A stretch of DNA of 64,000 nt from positions 9,982,001 to 10,046,000 of the forward strand of contig CAVNZM010000008.1 of NCBI GenBank assembly GCA_963693365.1, given 5' to 3'. The notes below the pieces were generated by a model, which did no database searches, was not told the origin of the DNA, and was given only the letters and a program-made list of their open reading frames with translations. Shown in pieces: positions 1 through 12,314 of the stretch. Both the position numbers and the translations under genes were made by a program. Position 1 is the stretch's first letter, and each line of letters begins with the position of its first letter. Origin of the DNA: Amoebidium appalachense (taxonomy: Eukaryota; Ichthyosporea).

Positions 1-271
1 GCAAGTTGCATACGATGGGCTGGGAAACTGACGCATGCTCATAAATTAGCACGTTCGTAAACTCTAGCTGCAAGGCAAGGGTTATGTACAGCTGGCTGTA
101 CATGTGACGCCGACGGTACAAGTATGAGCATATGTTTGGCCAAGCCCGAGACCAATTTGAAATCATTCTGTGGCTGCAGGTATTTGCACTAGTTAGTGTC
201 TGTTAGACCTAACACGTACTGACGTGTTGCCGCACGTGCGACGTTTTAACATCTACTCAGGCGGCCCTTTT

Positions 272-307
<36 letters not shown>

Positions 308-321
308 AAGGAGACACCGCC
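1..321. other. Left edge, no gene seen
   Basis: No convincing coding exon is visible. The stretch ends in an uninterrupted poly-A tract at about 276-305, just beyond the stop codon of the minus-strand exon that ends at 322. Confidence 0.5.
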
Positions 322-752
322 TCAGTAGGTGGTAGCTGTTAGACGGTCTTTCACGTTTTTTGCCAGGGGTGGGTTCAAGTTGCCATGCGTGCGTATGCGT
401 TCACGAGCGTCGACCGGCATGACCTCGGCCCGCCCGGCCAGCGGCACGTACAGGTGCATCTTCTTGACATATGGTATGAAAAGGTGCCGATGTTGCTTGG
501 CCCAGGGGGAGGAGGGGGAGGGGAGAGGGGAAGGGGGGGGGGGGGGGGGGGGATAAAGGGGGAGAGGTCTTGGGCTATACTACGGGTGGTGGTATGCCAG
601 TAGTGGTGGTGGTCGAGGGGAGAGCGGACGGAGGGGGGGTGGGGGGTGGGGGAGAGAGAGAGACCGGGCATGATTACGCAAGCGAGCTTGAGCTCGAGGA
701 TTTTGGCGGGAAGATCAACTGGCATCAAAAGCAGATGACGCGGCTCACACCT
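322..752 (-). CDS. Putative last two exons of an unknown gene
   Basis: I do not recognise the family. Two minus-strand segments join in phase: 752-678 (25 codons) follows an acceptor ending in TGTGTGCAG and ends at a GTAATC donor. 495-322 (57 codons plus TGA) follows an acceptor ending in CCAAG. The second exon carries the basic/aromatic stretch FIPYVKKMHLYVPLAG and ends KDRLTATTY. The motif MPVD occurs in both exons. Upstream, an in-frame start is missing. An ATG near 820 would connect only with a one-base change in the poly-A run at about 779-786, so either a further exon exists or the gene is broken. Everything here is inference from codon continuity and splice consensus. Confidence 0.35.
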
Positions 753-1063
753 CTGCACACAATGGCGGAACCTGTCCCTTTTTTTTCTTGTTGACTTCAG
801 ACTTTTGCCCGGGTCTTTTCATTCTAGATTCTGAGATCTATTTGGGTGTAGTAGATACTTTGCGGCTAGCTAAATTTCACCAGAGAAGCTGTACAGTTGG
901 GTTGATGCCTGGAATTTTCTCGTTTTTTTTTTTTTGTTTGGCAAGGGAGATCGAAAATTATGGGCCGTAACGGCTCACTCTTGCAGATGTTAAAGAACAA
1001 AACTCCACCTATATACTTTCCACTGAGGCCCTCACTTTTCCTTCGCTTTTTATTTTCAGCATC

Positions 1064-3571
1064 ATGGAGCTATCAAGTGAAAACATAGATGTAGATTCAA
1101 TACCAAGCCCCGGCAACCGCAAGCTCAAGGGGCCAGCGATTGAGTGGGTGGAGGTTACGGAGGGATGGGAGCGAACCGAGGCAGATAATGGCCTGTTGGG
1201 GCTTGACATTGCAACAGTGGAACCAGAAAGCATTGCAGCATTTCCAGAAGAAGGAGAAGGGGACGACGAGGAAGAGGTGGATTTGGATTGTGGGTTTTTT
1301 GTCGAACGGCGGATCTCGGCAACAACAATTGCTACACAGCACCCACACAAAAGGATGAAGCTGGAATTTTCTTCGGGCGAAAAAGAACAAGGAAAAGAAG
1401 AAAACTTATGCGCTGAGGCAATGGGAGGAGGCTTATCGTGTTATCAAAACGAACGTGAAGCGACGGGTGGTATGAGTGAGGAGGAGGAGGGTTTAATTGC
1501 GGCTTTGGGCACCGTTCCGCAGTATGTTCGGGAGGTGCAGAGATGGACACACGAGAATGAAGAAAGCGAGGATATATCGAGGAATGAGACAGAGACGGGG
1601 AGAGAGGCGGAGGGAGGAGAGATTGAGCGAGAAGGAAGGTAGGGAAGGGGAAGAAAAGGAGAGGCAGAGGGATGAAGAGGGAGGGAAGGTGACGGGAGAA
1701 AGGGAGAGAGGGGCTGAGAAGGAGAAGGGAGTTATGAGGGGAAGGCATGGGAGAAGGGGTAAGAAGCAAAGTCGAAAGAGAGCGAGCGAACATAGCAGTG
1801 ATGTTATGGAGGAGAGCGAGGAGGGTGATGTGGTGTGTGGGGACAAGGAAAGTGAAGCTGGGATGGGAAAGTACAAGGAGGGAGAAAGAAAGGAAGGGGA
1901 AACGGGCATGGAGACAGAAATGGTGAGGGAAGAAGAGAGTAAAGAGGGAGAGGAGAAACCAACGGAGGGAGGCGAGCGAGAGAGAATGTTGGAACGGAGA
2001 CTCAAAGAAATGGAACAAAGGGAGAAGGAAGCGCAGGAAAGGGCGAGGGAAAACGAAGAGAGAACAACAAGGGCGGAAGAGGAGGTATCTTTGCTGTTGG
2101 AAATAGTGAATAGGGCGGAAGAAAGGGTGAAAAAGGCAGAAGAAGAACGAAAGCAGGCAGTCAGAAAGGCACGGCAACTCGAGGGAAATAGAACAGGAAT
2201 AGAGGAACAGTGTGAAAAAAAAGGTGAGAGAAGCAGCACGAAAAGCAGAACTGAGCGAGGAGAAAGCAAAGAAAGCGGAACAGAGAGTAAAGGAACTGGA
2301 GGGAAAACTGAAACAGGAAGAGGAAAGGGGGAAGGTTGCAGAACGAAAAGCCACAAAGGAACATGTGCGTGCAAAGGAGAAGAGTGGAGAGGGTAAAGTG
2401 TACGTGGAGAAAAATGACACAGACGGAAGAAATGATGAGCAAGGAGGTGGAAAGGAAAGAGGGGCAGAGAGAGGAACAACCACGGGAAAAGGAACGGGTG
2501 GGGGTTGAAGAGACAGCGAAGGATAAAAACGAAGGGACGAATGTGGAAGTTATGAAAGAAAGTGACGAAAAACGGGAATCGGAACAAGCGCAAACCAATA
2601 CCAACGAAGAAAAGGGAACGAAAAAGAGAAAATGGGTAAGGAAGAGAAAAGTACAGGAGGAGATTCCGGAGGGAAAAGTGATACTGCCGTTGATGGCGAA
2701 AACAACCAGCCCCAAGCAAACAGAAGAACAACAACAACCCATGCCCACCAACACTCAATCCCAAGAGGTTGGTGCACCTCGAGACGTTATTCACCAACCC
2801 AACACGAATCCCGCCCAACTATTTGCGGATATTTTCCAACAGCATGCACCTCGCAAAGACCCCGCCCCCTCTCCGAAAAACGCACCCACCGACGCGTCAT
2901 TCCCAGGCAACACTGGGTGGATTTATCCATCCCCCTCTACCCAAAACAACCCACCTACCTCCGAGAGCAACCCTTCGGCACCACCACTAGCCCGCCCCCC
3001 CTCCAACCAAACTTTACCTCCACGACAAACCCAACCTTTAACCCATTCCCCCACGGCTCATTTCCGTGCTTCACTCCTCCCCCACATCGAGCAACAACAA
3101 CACGTGATTCAACAGCAGAACCAGAACCATCCGCCGCATTCCGCACACGTGCCTTGCCAAATTCGGACACCGTACCTCGGCCAATCAGAACCCACCCCTC
3201 CGCCGCAAACACACCCACGCCGCCCAAGCACACTCCACACAGAACACGCAAACCTACCCATTCGCCCGCAAACCGCCCTACGCGAATCCGCCTCCCCACC
3301 ACCCTTCGCACCTGCAACCGTGCAAGAGGGCGCCACAACCCCCGTACCAAGCAAACCCCGCGCTCGAAAACCACGCGCCGTTTCCGCCTCTTCAGCGCAC
3401 GTACGCATGCATGTTCCTCCGCATGTCGGCCCTTATATGGGCATGCCACCACATGGGTATGCTCACCCTCCAAATTTGGCGCCGCGGCCCTCCCTTTGTC
3501 CCCTTTCCATATGCTTATCCGAACCCTGCCTTTTGGCGCCCTCCTCACCCCATGTCTCATGCCTAGTTTAG
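1064..3571 (+). pseudogene. Coiled-coil and proline-rich coding region with several frame switches
   Basis: Family not recognised. The coding signal moves between frames. 1064-1642 starts at an ATG with good context, just after TTTTATTTTCAG, and is acidic. 1497-2396, in another frame, carries E/K/R-rich heptads (roughly 1980-2210) typical of a coiled coil. 2212-2508 continues the coiled coil in the third frame, after an eight-A run at 2215-2222. 2336-3571 returns to the first frame with an NLS-like KKRKWVRKRKVQ and a long Pro/Gln/His-rich tail. From about 3485 the Pro/aromatic composition continues in yet another frame to TAG at 3564. The two large genes in this window keep intact frames, so random sequencing error is a weak explanation. 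A decayed gene or retroelement is more likely. Very short introns or frameshifting are alternatives. Confidence 0.4.
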
Positions 3572-3599
3572 TGTTTGGTTTAGGTTGGCGGGGATATAT

Positions 3600-3975
3600 A
3601 TGCAGTCTGTATTGTTTTTGTGTCTGATATTTGTGACTGAAAAAACGCTGGGTATGTTTGAATGTGTGACGTATTAAGGTGTTGTGTCTCTGGGTGATAG
3701 ACTTAGGGTGAACGATGGAGGCTATGTTTTTGGGACATTATGTTTATGCTCTGAGTTTAAAGTTTATGATGCAGGGAAAATGAAGAATGTTTCAAAGACG
3801 GCAAAAATCTATTGATGAACGAAGTTGTGGGAATAGGGTTAGAATACCATGTATATACTTACGATCGAGTTCACACGTCTTTCTGAAAGGCAAAAAGACG
3901 TACAAATCTGACACACAAAAACACATATTCACATGCATGCACACGCACACACACACAGACATACGTGCACATGCG

Positions 3976-4012
<37 letters not shown>

Positions 4013-4168
4013 CAACGTGATACACCAAACTATGAGTTGCATTCCATATTAGAGGCTCTCATTGAATGACAAGTATGTGCATAGATATAAATGAGGCAGT
4101 TTTGATGCTTTGTTGACCCCCTGTTTGCTCCCCTCTTCCTCAATTAATTTTTTTGTATGTGTGTGTGT

Positions 4169-4219
<51 letters not shown>

Positions 4220-4894
4220 AGTAGGTGTGGGGAGGGACAGTTTGCCAAAGAAATATGGTTGTCGGTGATGCTATTTGACGAATGAAACACTTGGCATACA
4301 CACACCAATTTTTTTTTTAGAAACATGGCTGCTGATACACGAAACTAAATCGTTGTCTTGAGCTCGAAATTTCAATCCCAGCTGCTATGTTGTCCCCCTC
4401 TCGAACAACAAGAAGAGAGATGGGGGGAGAGTCATACACATGCACGCACACACACGCACACGTGGCACACAGTGTCGATGGACGTAACACATACCAGCAA
4501 GCGCACATACACGCACAGCCCCCCAGCTCCCCTGCCACCTTGAAGCCAGTTATTATGCATGCAGCCACAGTTTTTGTTGGCAAAGTAAACGTTCAAATCC
4601 CCCCCTCATCTCCCCCCCCCCCCCCCCCCCTCTCCGCCCCCCCTTCCCCCTCGCCCTCCCTCCTCCACCACCGCCGCCACCACCACCACCAACACCCAAA
4701 AAAATACCCAAACTTTATATATATAGCGTATGTGGGGGAAAAAACTAAAACAAATGATAACACAGCCGCAATGATTCCATGGGCCACCCAACCACCACCA
4801 CTCTCAATCTGAGAAACTCTCGACTGCCCCCTTAACAGACTGCCCCCTTCAATTTTCATCTTTACTAATTATGCCAGTTTAATATCCCGGGTTC

Positions 4895-4935
<41 letters not shown>

Positions 4936-5134
4936 CCCCTGCCCCCCTCCCTCCCTCCCCTAACCCCCCCCCCCCACCAAGCACGCACAAGTATACAGGC
5001 ACATGTCTCGGAGGGTGGCTGGTATGGCTACAGCCACGGAGGATGTGTGTGTGTCCTGGAAGGGGCAGGGTGGGGGGAGGGGGGGGGAGGGGGGGAGGGG
5101 GGAGGGGAGGTGAGGGAGGGGGTGCAGGGAGGAA

Positions 5135-5168
<34 letters not shown>

Positions 5169-5846
5169 GGGGGGGGGGGGTATGTGGCCGTTGCATGTTG
5201 CGGTAATGGGCTCCCACCGTTCCCAAAACATAGACCCTGTAAGCCTATAGCTAACACGTTGCCCATGAGTTGAGGAATGGCGGAAGTGCTTGCGCCCCCC
5301 AGATCACTAAGATAAAGTTTTGAAATGCGCATGCATGCATAGGTGTTAAGTATTCTTTTTCATGAATGTGAATGCCTAGCTATGATGGCCAGGCGGCAGC
5401 TTCAACATGTACGTACTACGTGTTGCCAATTTGATTGGGTGGACACGGATGAATATTGAATCCCTCGGTGGGGCATTCGCTCTAAGCTTCTCTTCCCCTC
5501 TTCAACCTCCCAGGCCTAGGCTTGCCGCTGATCACTATGACGTTATCCCCCTCCCCCCCTCCCCCCCCCCCCCCCCCCCCCCACCACCACCACCACACGC
5601 ACATACCTCATACCTCCCTCACACACCATTATAATGGTAGTTGACCTACATATACTATGGCGTGCGCATGTTGAGGCACCCCCCTCCCCCCTCCTACCCC
5701 CCTTCCCCAACCCCGCTCTCTCGGCCCAGCCCCCACCCCATATGTATAGTACGTATGAGCACGCAGCTGGCCTCTCGATTTTGGCACACACATACATGCG
5801 TGCGCGCACACACACACACACATCACGCATGCACGCACACACACAC

Positions 5847-5923
<77 letters not shown>

Positions 5924-6292
5924 ACATACAGGCACATGCCACACCGGTCTCCCTCCTCTCCCGTTGCAAGCCTTATCATTATCAAGTTTACAATGTGCCC
6001 ACGTGCAACTCAGGGCACGGAGTTGACTACATAGCTGCGCCTTAGCCCCCATTTTTTTGCACCCCTCCCCCCCCCCCCCCCCCCCCTGTTCCCCTCCTCC
6101 CCCCTCCTCCTCCCCCCCCCCCCCCCCCCCCAAACCACCGCAGGATGTACTGGTATTGTAGTTGCGCATTATTGGGTCCCAAGAGCACATATCAGCGGGT
6201 GTATATCTACCCCCCTTTTTCTTTTTTACTCCTTCCTGTCCCCCCGCCCCACCCCACTCCCCACCAATCCCGACGTGCGCGCGCACACACAC

Positions 6293-6335
<43 letters not shown>

Positions 6336-6680
6336 CACACACACACACCATGTGCATCACCACAACCACGACCCAGCCACAACCCACCCAACCAACACCA
6401 TCCCTTTCTCCTTTCTTTTCGTTCTAGATCTAACTTATCTTTTCCTTTTTTCCTTTTTTCCTTTTCCTTTTTTTTTCTCTCTCTCTCTTTTTTGTGTGTG
6501 TGGGTATGTGTGTACGTGTTGGGGGCCGGGGGGGGGAAGGGGAAGAAGGGGGGGGGGGGGGGGATTTTTTCTACACTGCAGACCATTTTACGCCATGCAA
6601 CCTGCATTCACTGCTTATTTTCTCTTTTTATTCTTGCCTCACCCACTTAGACCGGAATATTACAGCTTCAATCCTTCCTT
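3600..6680. repeat. Gene-poor simple-repeat region
   Basis: No supported exon. It holds (CA)n at 3929-4011 and 5810-5925, (CA)n at 6285-6350, a run of nearly 50 G at 4169-4218, a C run at 4898-4932, G-rich blocks at 5070-5180 and C-rich blocks at 5550-5582 and 6064-6131. The open frames here (HTHT, CVCV, poly-Pro, poly-Gly) are repeat translations. Confidence 0.8.
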
Positions 6681-6691
6681 TTTCTCCGCAG

Positions 6692-6893
6692 GGTGCCAGC
6701 CGCTGCATGTCTTGAAAAAGAACAACCCCCACGAATATTTATGGATATGCCACAGACATACAAGGATATATTACAGGTTGCAACTGTGCATGGGCATACC
6801 AACATGGGATATACAATGGATATAACAACGAAAATGCGCGTGCTGGCTGTCTGGGCTAAACTAACTCTTTATACAGTGGATGACGATCTATAA
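6692..6893 (+). CDS. Putative terminal exon, unknown protein
   Basis: Not recognised. A pyrimidine-rich acceptor (CCTTTTTCTCCGCAG, ending at 6691) opens a frame that runs 66 codons to TAA, with mixed, non-repetitive composition unlike the surrounding simple repeats (for example PPRIFMDMPQTYKDILQ and a C-terminal TVDDDL). One base precedes the first full codon. No upstream exon that joins in phase could be identified with confidence in the repeat-rich 5 kb before it, so this may be the 3' end of a gene whose other exons lie among the repeats, or a chance open frame. Confidence 0.3.
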
Positions 6894-7101
6894 CTGTGGT
6901 TGTTAAGGGGGCATTAATCAGTGCAAGCATCAATTCGCGCACCAATAAGGTTGCAAATCCCTTTTGTTTGCGTCTCGTAAGAAAAACTATTACACAACTG
7001 TACCAGACATATAAAACATATCATAAGATGATCTTACATCACCGCCTAACCTAAAACAGCAAAATTCACACAGTTTAACCCTCAAACCACAATCGATCCT
7101 T

Positions 7102-7102
<1 letters not shown>

Positions 7103-7158
<56 letters not shown>

Positions 7159-7161
7159 AAA
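7103..7161. repeat. Poly-C then poly-A tract
   Basis: About 46 C followed by about 13 A, lying between the plus-strand exon candidate and the two-exon minus-strand gene. Confidence 0.9.
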
Positions 7162-7398
7162 ACTCTAATCTCAGGTTCTCAGAACCACAAACACGCCAAA
7201 CACGCCAACAACCAAAAAGAAACCCGGTGGCAGAAAGCGAAGGAGACTAAAAACACACCGACTTCCACTGTTCCTGTTTCAACGGGAAAAAAAGCATAAC
7301 TACACAAAAAAACACAACTACACACATCACACAAGCGAAAACAATCAAAAATCGCTAACCAATCGCATTTCGCTCTACCACCGTTGGCCAATCATATC

Positions 7399-8985
7399 TC
7401 ACTGTACCGACCACCGCCTAAGAAACATACGCGCAACCTTATCAAGCCCCTTCTTGGCTCCGCTTTTTGTCGGAGAAGAAGACCCACCCACCTCCTCCTC
7501 TACTCCCTCCGTCACAGAAACCGCCATTTTCCCCGATTTTCCCCCATTATCCTTTTCGCTTCGGAACGACCGGATACTAGAACGTGGCAGACCAAACATG
7601 CTTGTACTTTTGGCCTTTGCAACCTCGTTTCCCCCCGGAGAAAAATCGGGCACCCACGCGTAGAAAGACGCACCGAGGGAAGGGTCCGCATAGAAATTCG
7701 GAACGACAGAGCTTTGTTGAACGAGGGTATATGCGGGTCGTGTTGGGCGCACGTTGGGCACGGAGAGACTGTGTGATAGAGTGCGAACAGAGTGTGGCTC
7801 TGTTTTGGGTTCATTCTGCTTGAGGTACCTGCAAAGTAAAGGCAGTGTGCAGGTCAGCTTGATGTTAACAGTGGGAAATTCTAATAAAGTGAGGGGGTAG
7901 CTCAACTCTCGACTTTTTGTAGTTGGCCATTGCCGTTGTGTGTGTGTGTGCCCGCGTTCAGACGCCCGTGCGTGTGTGCTAGAGGGGAGTGCCGAAAGGA
8001 CGCGCTCCGGGGAGGAGGAGGGGGCCGGGGGGGGGGGGGGGGGGGGGGGGGGAGGAGGGTCAGGTGCAAGGGTGTTACTTCTGCGTAAGACATGAAGCGA
8101 CGGAGAAAGAAGGGGAGCAATTGTGCATGTATACGTCGATGGTATGTAACTTATACAAACACATCCTTTCTGGGCAACAAGAAGGGAGATGCAGGAAAAT
8201 GAAAAAGTTCAAAAATGCACGAGTACCCAAACAAGCATACAGCAACCTTACACGCAGTCAGTACCTAAACACACAAATGTACCTAAGCATGCGCATGCGC
8301 ATAGCACACTCTTGCACCCCATGACCACCTGTAGACAGTTGCTTAACCTTGTCTGGTGTTACCACAAGCACACACCATAATCAATGTACACATTGCCCAG
8401 GTGCATACATTACACAAACAGTACACAACGGCAACATTTCGAAACAACCTCAGGAAAAGCACCTGCATAGTTCCCAACCGAGGACATAATGTAAAAGCAG
8501 CACCGAAGCATGACTGTGTGCACATCACCCACAACCCAGTACCCAAGCACAACTGTAAGGACAGAGGGACCACATGCACACAGCACAAGGTTATACACAA
8601 CAGCAAAACACGCACCAAATATTCACCAAAAAACTCACCTAAACATGTCGCTAATCAGCGAGTCAATGACATCACTGTCTGCACTGTAGTACGCAGTGCG
8701 CCACCACTGTACGTAAAGCTGGCGAAATTTTTGCAGCCCCTCCGCCTCTAACTTCCGCACAGAGTGCACATACTTAGCCACTTTCTTGGCTGGGTGATAG
8801 TCGCCATACACAAATTCGGCAATTCTTTCAACATCCACACTCGAACTCTTCACATCTAGGATGAGTGCTAGCGCAATGCTTACATGCAGCTCACGGAATG
8901 TTGCGTAAAGTGGGCTTTGTGAAACATGGTCGGTGGCTGGTGGGAGGGCGGCGGCGGCGGCTTCACTGTTCCGAACGACTATCAT
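7399..8985 (-). CDS. Two-exon gene, conserved-looking protein of unknown function (258 aa)
   Basis: Exon 1 is 8985-8639 and exon 2 is 7828-7399. They join in phase 2 (AG|G) through a strong GTGAGT donor and a CCTTTACTTTGCAG acceptor, giving 258 residues. The ATG at 8985 is preceded in frame by TGA, which supports this start. Residues about 8-20 are Ala-rich (GCG/GCC repeat). Residues 25-115 are a compact, probably helical region with many conserved-type hydrophobic and aromatic residues (FRELHVSIALALILDV, LYVQWWRTAYYSADSD). The exon 2 product is Ser/Pro/Lys-rich, probably disordered, and ends MFLRRWSVQ. There is no signal peptide and no membrane helix. I do not recognise the domain. The 810-bp intron contains the C-rich block near 8025-8052 (G-rich on the plus strand). 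Confidence 0.6.
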
Positions 8986-10630
8986 GATAACTTTGGCACT
9001 GATGTGTCAGAAATAGGAGATGAGCTGGAAAAAAAATCGAAAAAGTGAGGCCCTACACCACAGTGATATGATGAGGGTTGTGTAAATTGTCCGAAAACCT
9101 GTTGACGCAACGGTTCAGCAGCTCATGTCACTGAATCCAAGGACAACGCGCGCCACACTCCTATAAAGAACGCAAAGGGAATATTGCATAGGAGTTTGCG
9201 AGAAAAAAGCATCAATGACCGATGTCCGCACGCACTAGCAACTACCAACTGGTGTTTGAAAACTGTACACTTTTTCGTACAAGGGGTCCGCTCAAAAAAC
9301 ACATGAACAGATGAAGTGAAAGGAGAGGAGAAAAAGCCACTTGTCAAGGCTCACCCGTACAACTAGACTCACCAATCAAAGCAGGCGGTCACATAGGCCA
9401 AGGAGCCAGCCTGATATTCAACGAATAGGAGAAAAAAATCAAAACAATTCCGAACGCTCCGTTAGGCTACTGCTCTAGGAGACTTGACACCTCTCTTTAC
9501 AATAATTGCAATGATGTTTCTAAACAAAGGCTTATATGTTCCGATTTTTATTGTATGTATTGAAATTCATAATCATAAACTACCATGCGATGTCGGTTTA
9601 ATCGCGCAGATGCATATATATACAGCCTGTCTAGACGTCTCATTATGTGCATGCATGCTTGAAATTAAAAATATTTGTTGGTTGCGAAGCAGCAAGCTTG
9701 CACATCATGTCGCTATTATATCTTATTCTAGCCCAATATATTTAAATATTTTTTAACAGAGAGATACGAAGGGCTTATGAAACCCCAAAGCTTTCTGAAC
9801 ATCCTGAAATACACTAAATTGACAAAAAATGGCTCAGAGCACTGTTTGTCTAGGGTGATAACTCCGGCAACCTCGGAATTTGGAAATTCAGAGCCTCTCA
9901 GGCCACTTTCTTTCCTCGCGCTGCCGCGCAAACCATAAAAAATGTAAATAATAATGTCACAAAATTAGCGTGTGATTCAGAAGGAAAATCTGTCGGTGAA
10001 ATGAAGCTCTTTATTTACAATATGCTCCCCGTGCACTCCACTTCCAATATCCGGGAAAACGGTAGGAGTCGGTAGCACACCGACAGGGTTAGACCATACC
10101 CCAAAAATACCCTAAAAATTACCCCACTGCCAGAAAAAAATACCCCGCCTGGAAGAGGCTGGGGTACACTACCCTTCCTGCGTAGGGTACATGGCCGGAT
10201 AGTGGAGTGTACATATAGCCCCCCCCCCCCCCCCCCCCCCCCCGAAAGCGCCAGCTGGGGTGGGAATTCGGTGATAGGCTATTATTTTCATGCATGAGAT
10301 AGTTCGCTCGGTTATCCAGCACTCAGCAGTCAAGTAAAATGAATTTTGGCCACCGTAATGGTAAAATTGGGGAACCTTTTAACATAATCTTAAGGTTTTG
10401 GGGGCTTTTTGTTGACATTAAGTTACAAATGTGCCTTAAACCAGTCTGATGGTTATTTTCGTTTTTTTTTTTTTGGCGCGAAACTCCCTCCCTTCAGTCA
10501 AAACACAGCCTTCAAGTCAGTTGTCAGGTGACTCAGAGCCGGTTTTTTATTTAGGTTCTCACGTGTCACGCTTTCACCCGTGTTGTTTTTGGGCCCTTTC
10601 GCTGTAGGTCACTCTCTCCATGGGCAAACA
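8986..10630. other. AT-richer intergenic stretch, no gene seen
   Basis: No supported exon on either strand. Short AT-rich open frames (9484-9756 plus, 9728-9931 minus) lack splice context or recognisable motifs. A C run lies at 10220-10243. Confidence 0.6.
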
Positions 10631-10691
10631 CGCGCTTCCTAGGGTAGCCCCTGTGGCTGCCAGCACTCGGCAGCCTGACCATCGCTTTTCA

Positions 10692-10896
10692 GGATGGGAA
10701 GGAGCAGTCGAAGCCTGGCCCTAAAACACTCAAGTTGGGCGATTTTCTTAAACACGCTGCTGTGGTCAAGGCAAAGAAGGCCAAGCAGTCTGGTACGGTC
10801 GCCACTGAAAAGTCTGTGGGCCAGGAATCGGGTGCTAATGTTTCGGTTGCCAAGGTGGTGGTGAAGGTGGTGGAGGAAAAATGCAGCCGTTTCTAA
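10692..10896 (+). CDS. Possible Lys-rich exon fragment
   Basis: After CGCTTTTCAG, a frame opening DGKEQSKPGPKTLKLGDFLK runs about 67 codons to TAA, followed at once by GGCCCGGGG and a long G run. An ATG at 10620 (MGKHALPRV) lies in a different frame relative to it, so the two pieces would need an intron or a frame change. Composition is Lys/Val-rich and non-repetitive. It could be the remains of a retroelement or a genuine exon. No family recognised. Confidence 0.25.
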
Positions 10897-10911
10897 CCCC
10901 CCGGCCCGGGG

Positions 10912-11205
10912 TAAGGGGGGGGGGGGGGGGGGGGGGGGAGGACAACGAGAGGGATATTACGTTGGAACTGGAAAGAAAGCCCAGTTGCCTGTAGGCGGAG
11001 GAGACAGGCAGACTCTGAGAGAGAGCTGGGAGGGTAGTGAGGAGGGGGTGGGGCTGGGGGGGAGAGGGGGAGGCTTCGGAGAGAAAGAGAGACCGGGAGT
11101 CTCAGAGCACCGTGAGAGAGTAGGAGAGAGAGAGACAAAGAGACTCTCGGGGAGAGAGGAAGAGAGAGAAAGTAGAGAGGAGAAGAGAGAGAGAGAGAGA
11201 GAGGA

Positions 11206-11240
<35 letters not shown>

Positions 11241-11417
11241 TAAAGAGCGAGGGATTGAAAACTGCCTGAGAGAGAGACTCGGGGCGGGGGGGAGGGGGGG
11301 GGGGGTAAGGGGGGGGAGACGGTGAGAGAGAGAGACCGAGAGACAGATCTAGAGAGAGGGAGAGGAGGAAGAACGTGAAGAGAGAGAGACCGTCCGGAAA
11401 GCCTGGGGGAAGAGGGG

Positions 11418-11456
<39 letters not shown>

Positions 11457-11461
11457 AGAGT

Positions 11462-11493
<32 letters not shown>

Positions 11494-11638
11494 CAGAGAG
11501 AGAGAGAGCGCGCGTGCGAAAGAGAGAGACTGGGGGGGGGGGGGGGGGGGGGAGATAGAGAGAGAGCGAAACAAAGAGAGAGACTGGTGGGGAGGGGAGA
11601 GAGAGAGAGGGAGAGAGGCAGAGAGAGAGGGAGGGAGG

Positions 11639-11731
<93 letters not shown>

Positions 11732-11760
11732 GGAGAGAGAGAGAGAAGAGAGAGAGACTT
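10912..11760. repeat. G run and long (GA)n purine tract
   Basis: A G run at about 10914-10938 is followed by some 640 bp of interrupted (GA)n (11118-11757) with G-run islands at 11288-11304 and 11532-11552. One strand is almost pure purine. Open frames in it (RERERE, SLSLSL) are repeat translations. Confidence 0.9.
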
Positions 11761-12314
11761 CAGATCTCTAGAAGGAGGTGCGCGGGCGCCCCAAGAGAGG
11801 AAGTGACCGCAAGAGAAATCCTCAGGAGAAAGACTTATCTAAGAAACGACCACCGTTGAAGCTAGAGACACGGAGAGAACTTAGCACACAGGAATAGGTG
11901 CGAATGTGGTGACACTAAACAAAGCTTTTCAGCGGGCGGCGCGCTGCGCGCGCCTCAGGCTATTCATTAAAGTTAGTCAACAACACAATGTCTCTATCCT
12001 GAGATGAACAGGCGATTATAACACCTAAACGAAAGTTAGACTGGCTGTCTCAGGTTATAATGGTGCGGGTAGGCGAGTGTGACATGCGTGCTCAGTGAAA
12101 ACAAAATCCCTGAGTTTCAAAAGCACCTGTATCAAGTGTGTTTTGGCTTCTGAGGGGCTGCCCGCCAGAGGATATATTTACGTATTAGCGGATAGGTATA
12201 CAACGGTTTATCTGATCTATCCAAAGTACGTATATCCTGGAAATACCCCACCTTTCGCGAGACCAAAATGGATGACGTCACAAAACTTCGGAAAATACCC
12301 GACTTGAAACCCAA

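Noticed and set aside
1332-2818. Two long minus-strand frames (383 and 441 codons) opposite the coiled-coil region
   Set aside because: Ser/Leu/Phe-rich complement of an AGA/GAA purine-rich strand. The plus strand has the better start and protein-like heptads.
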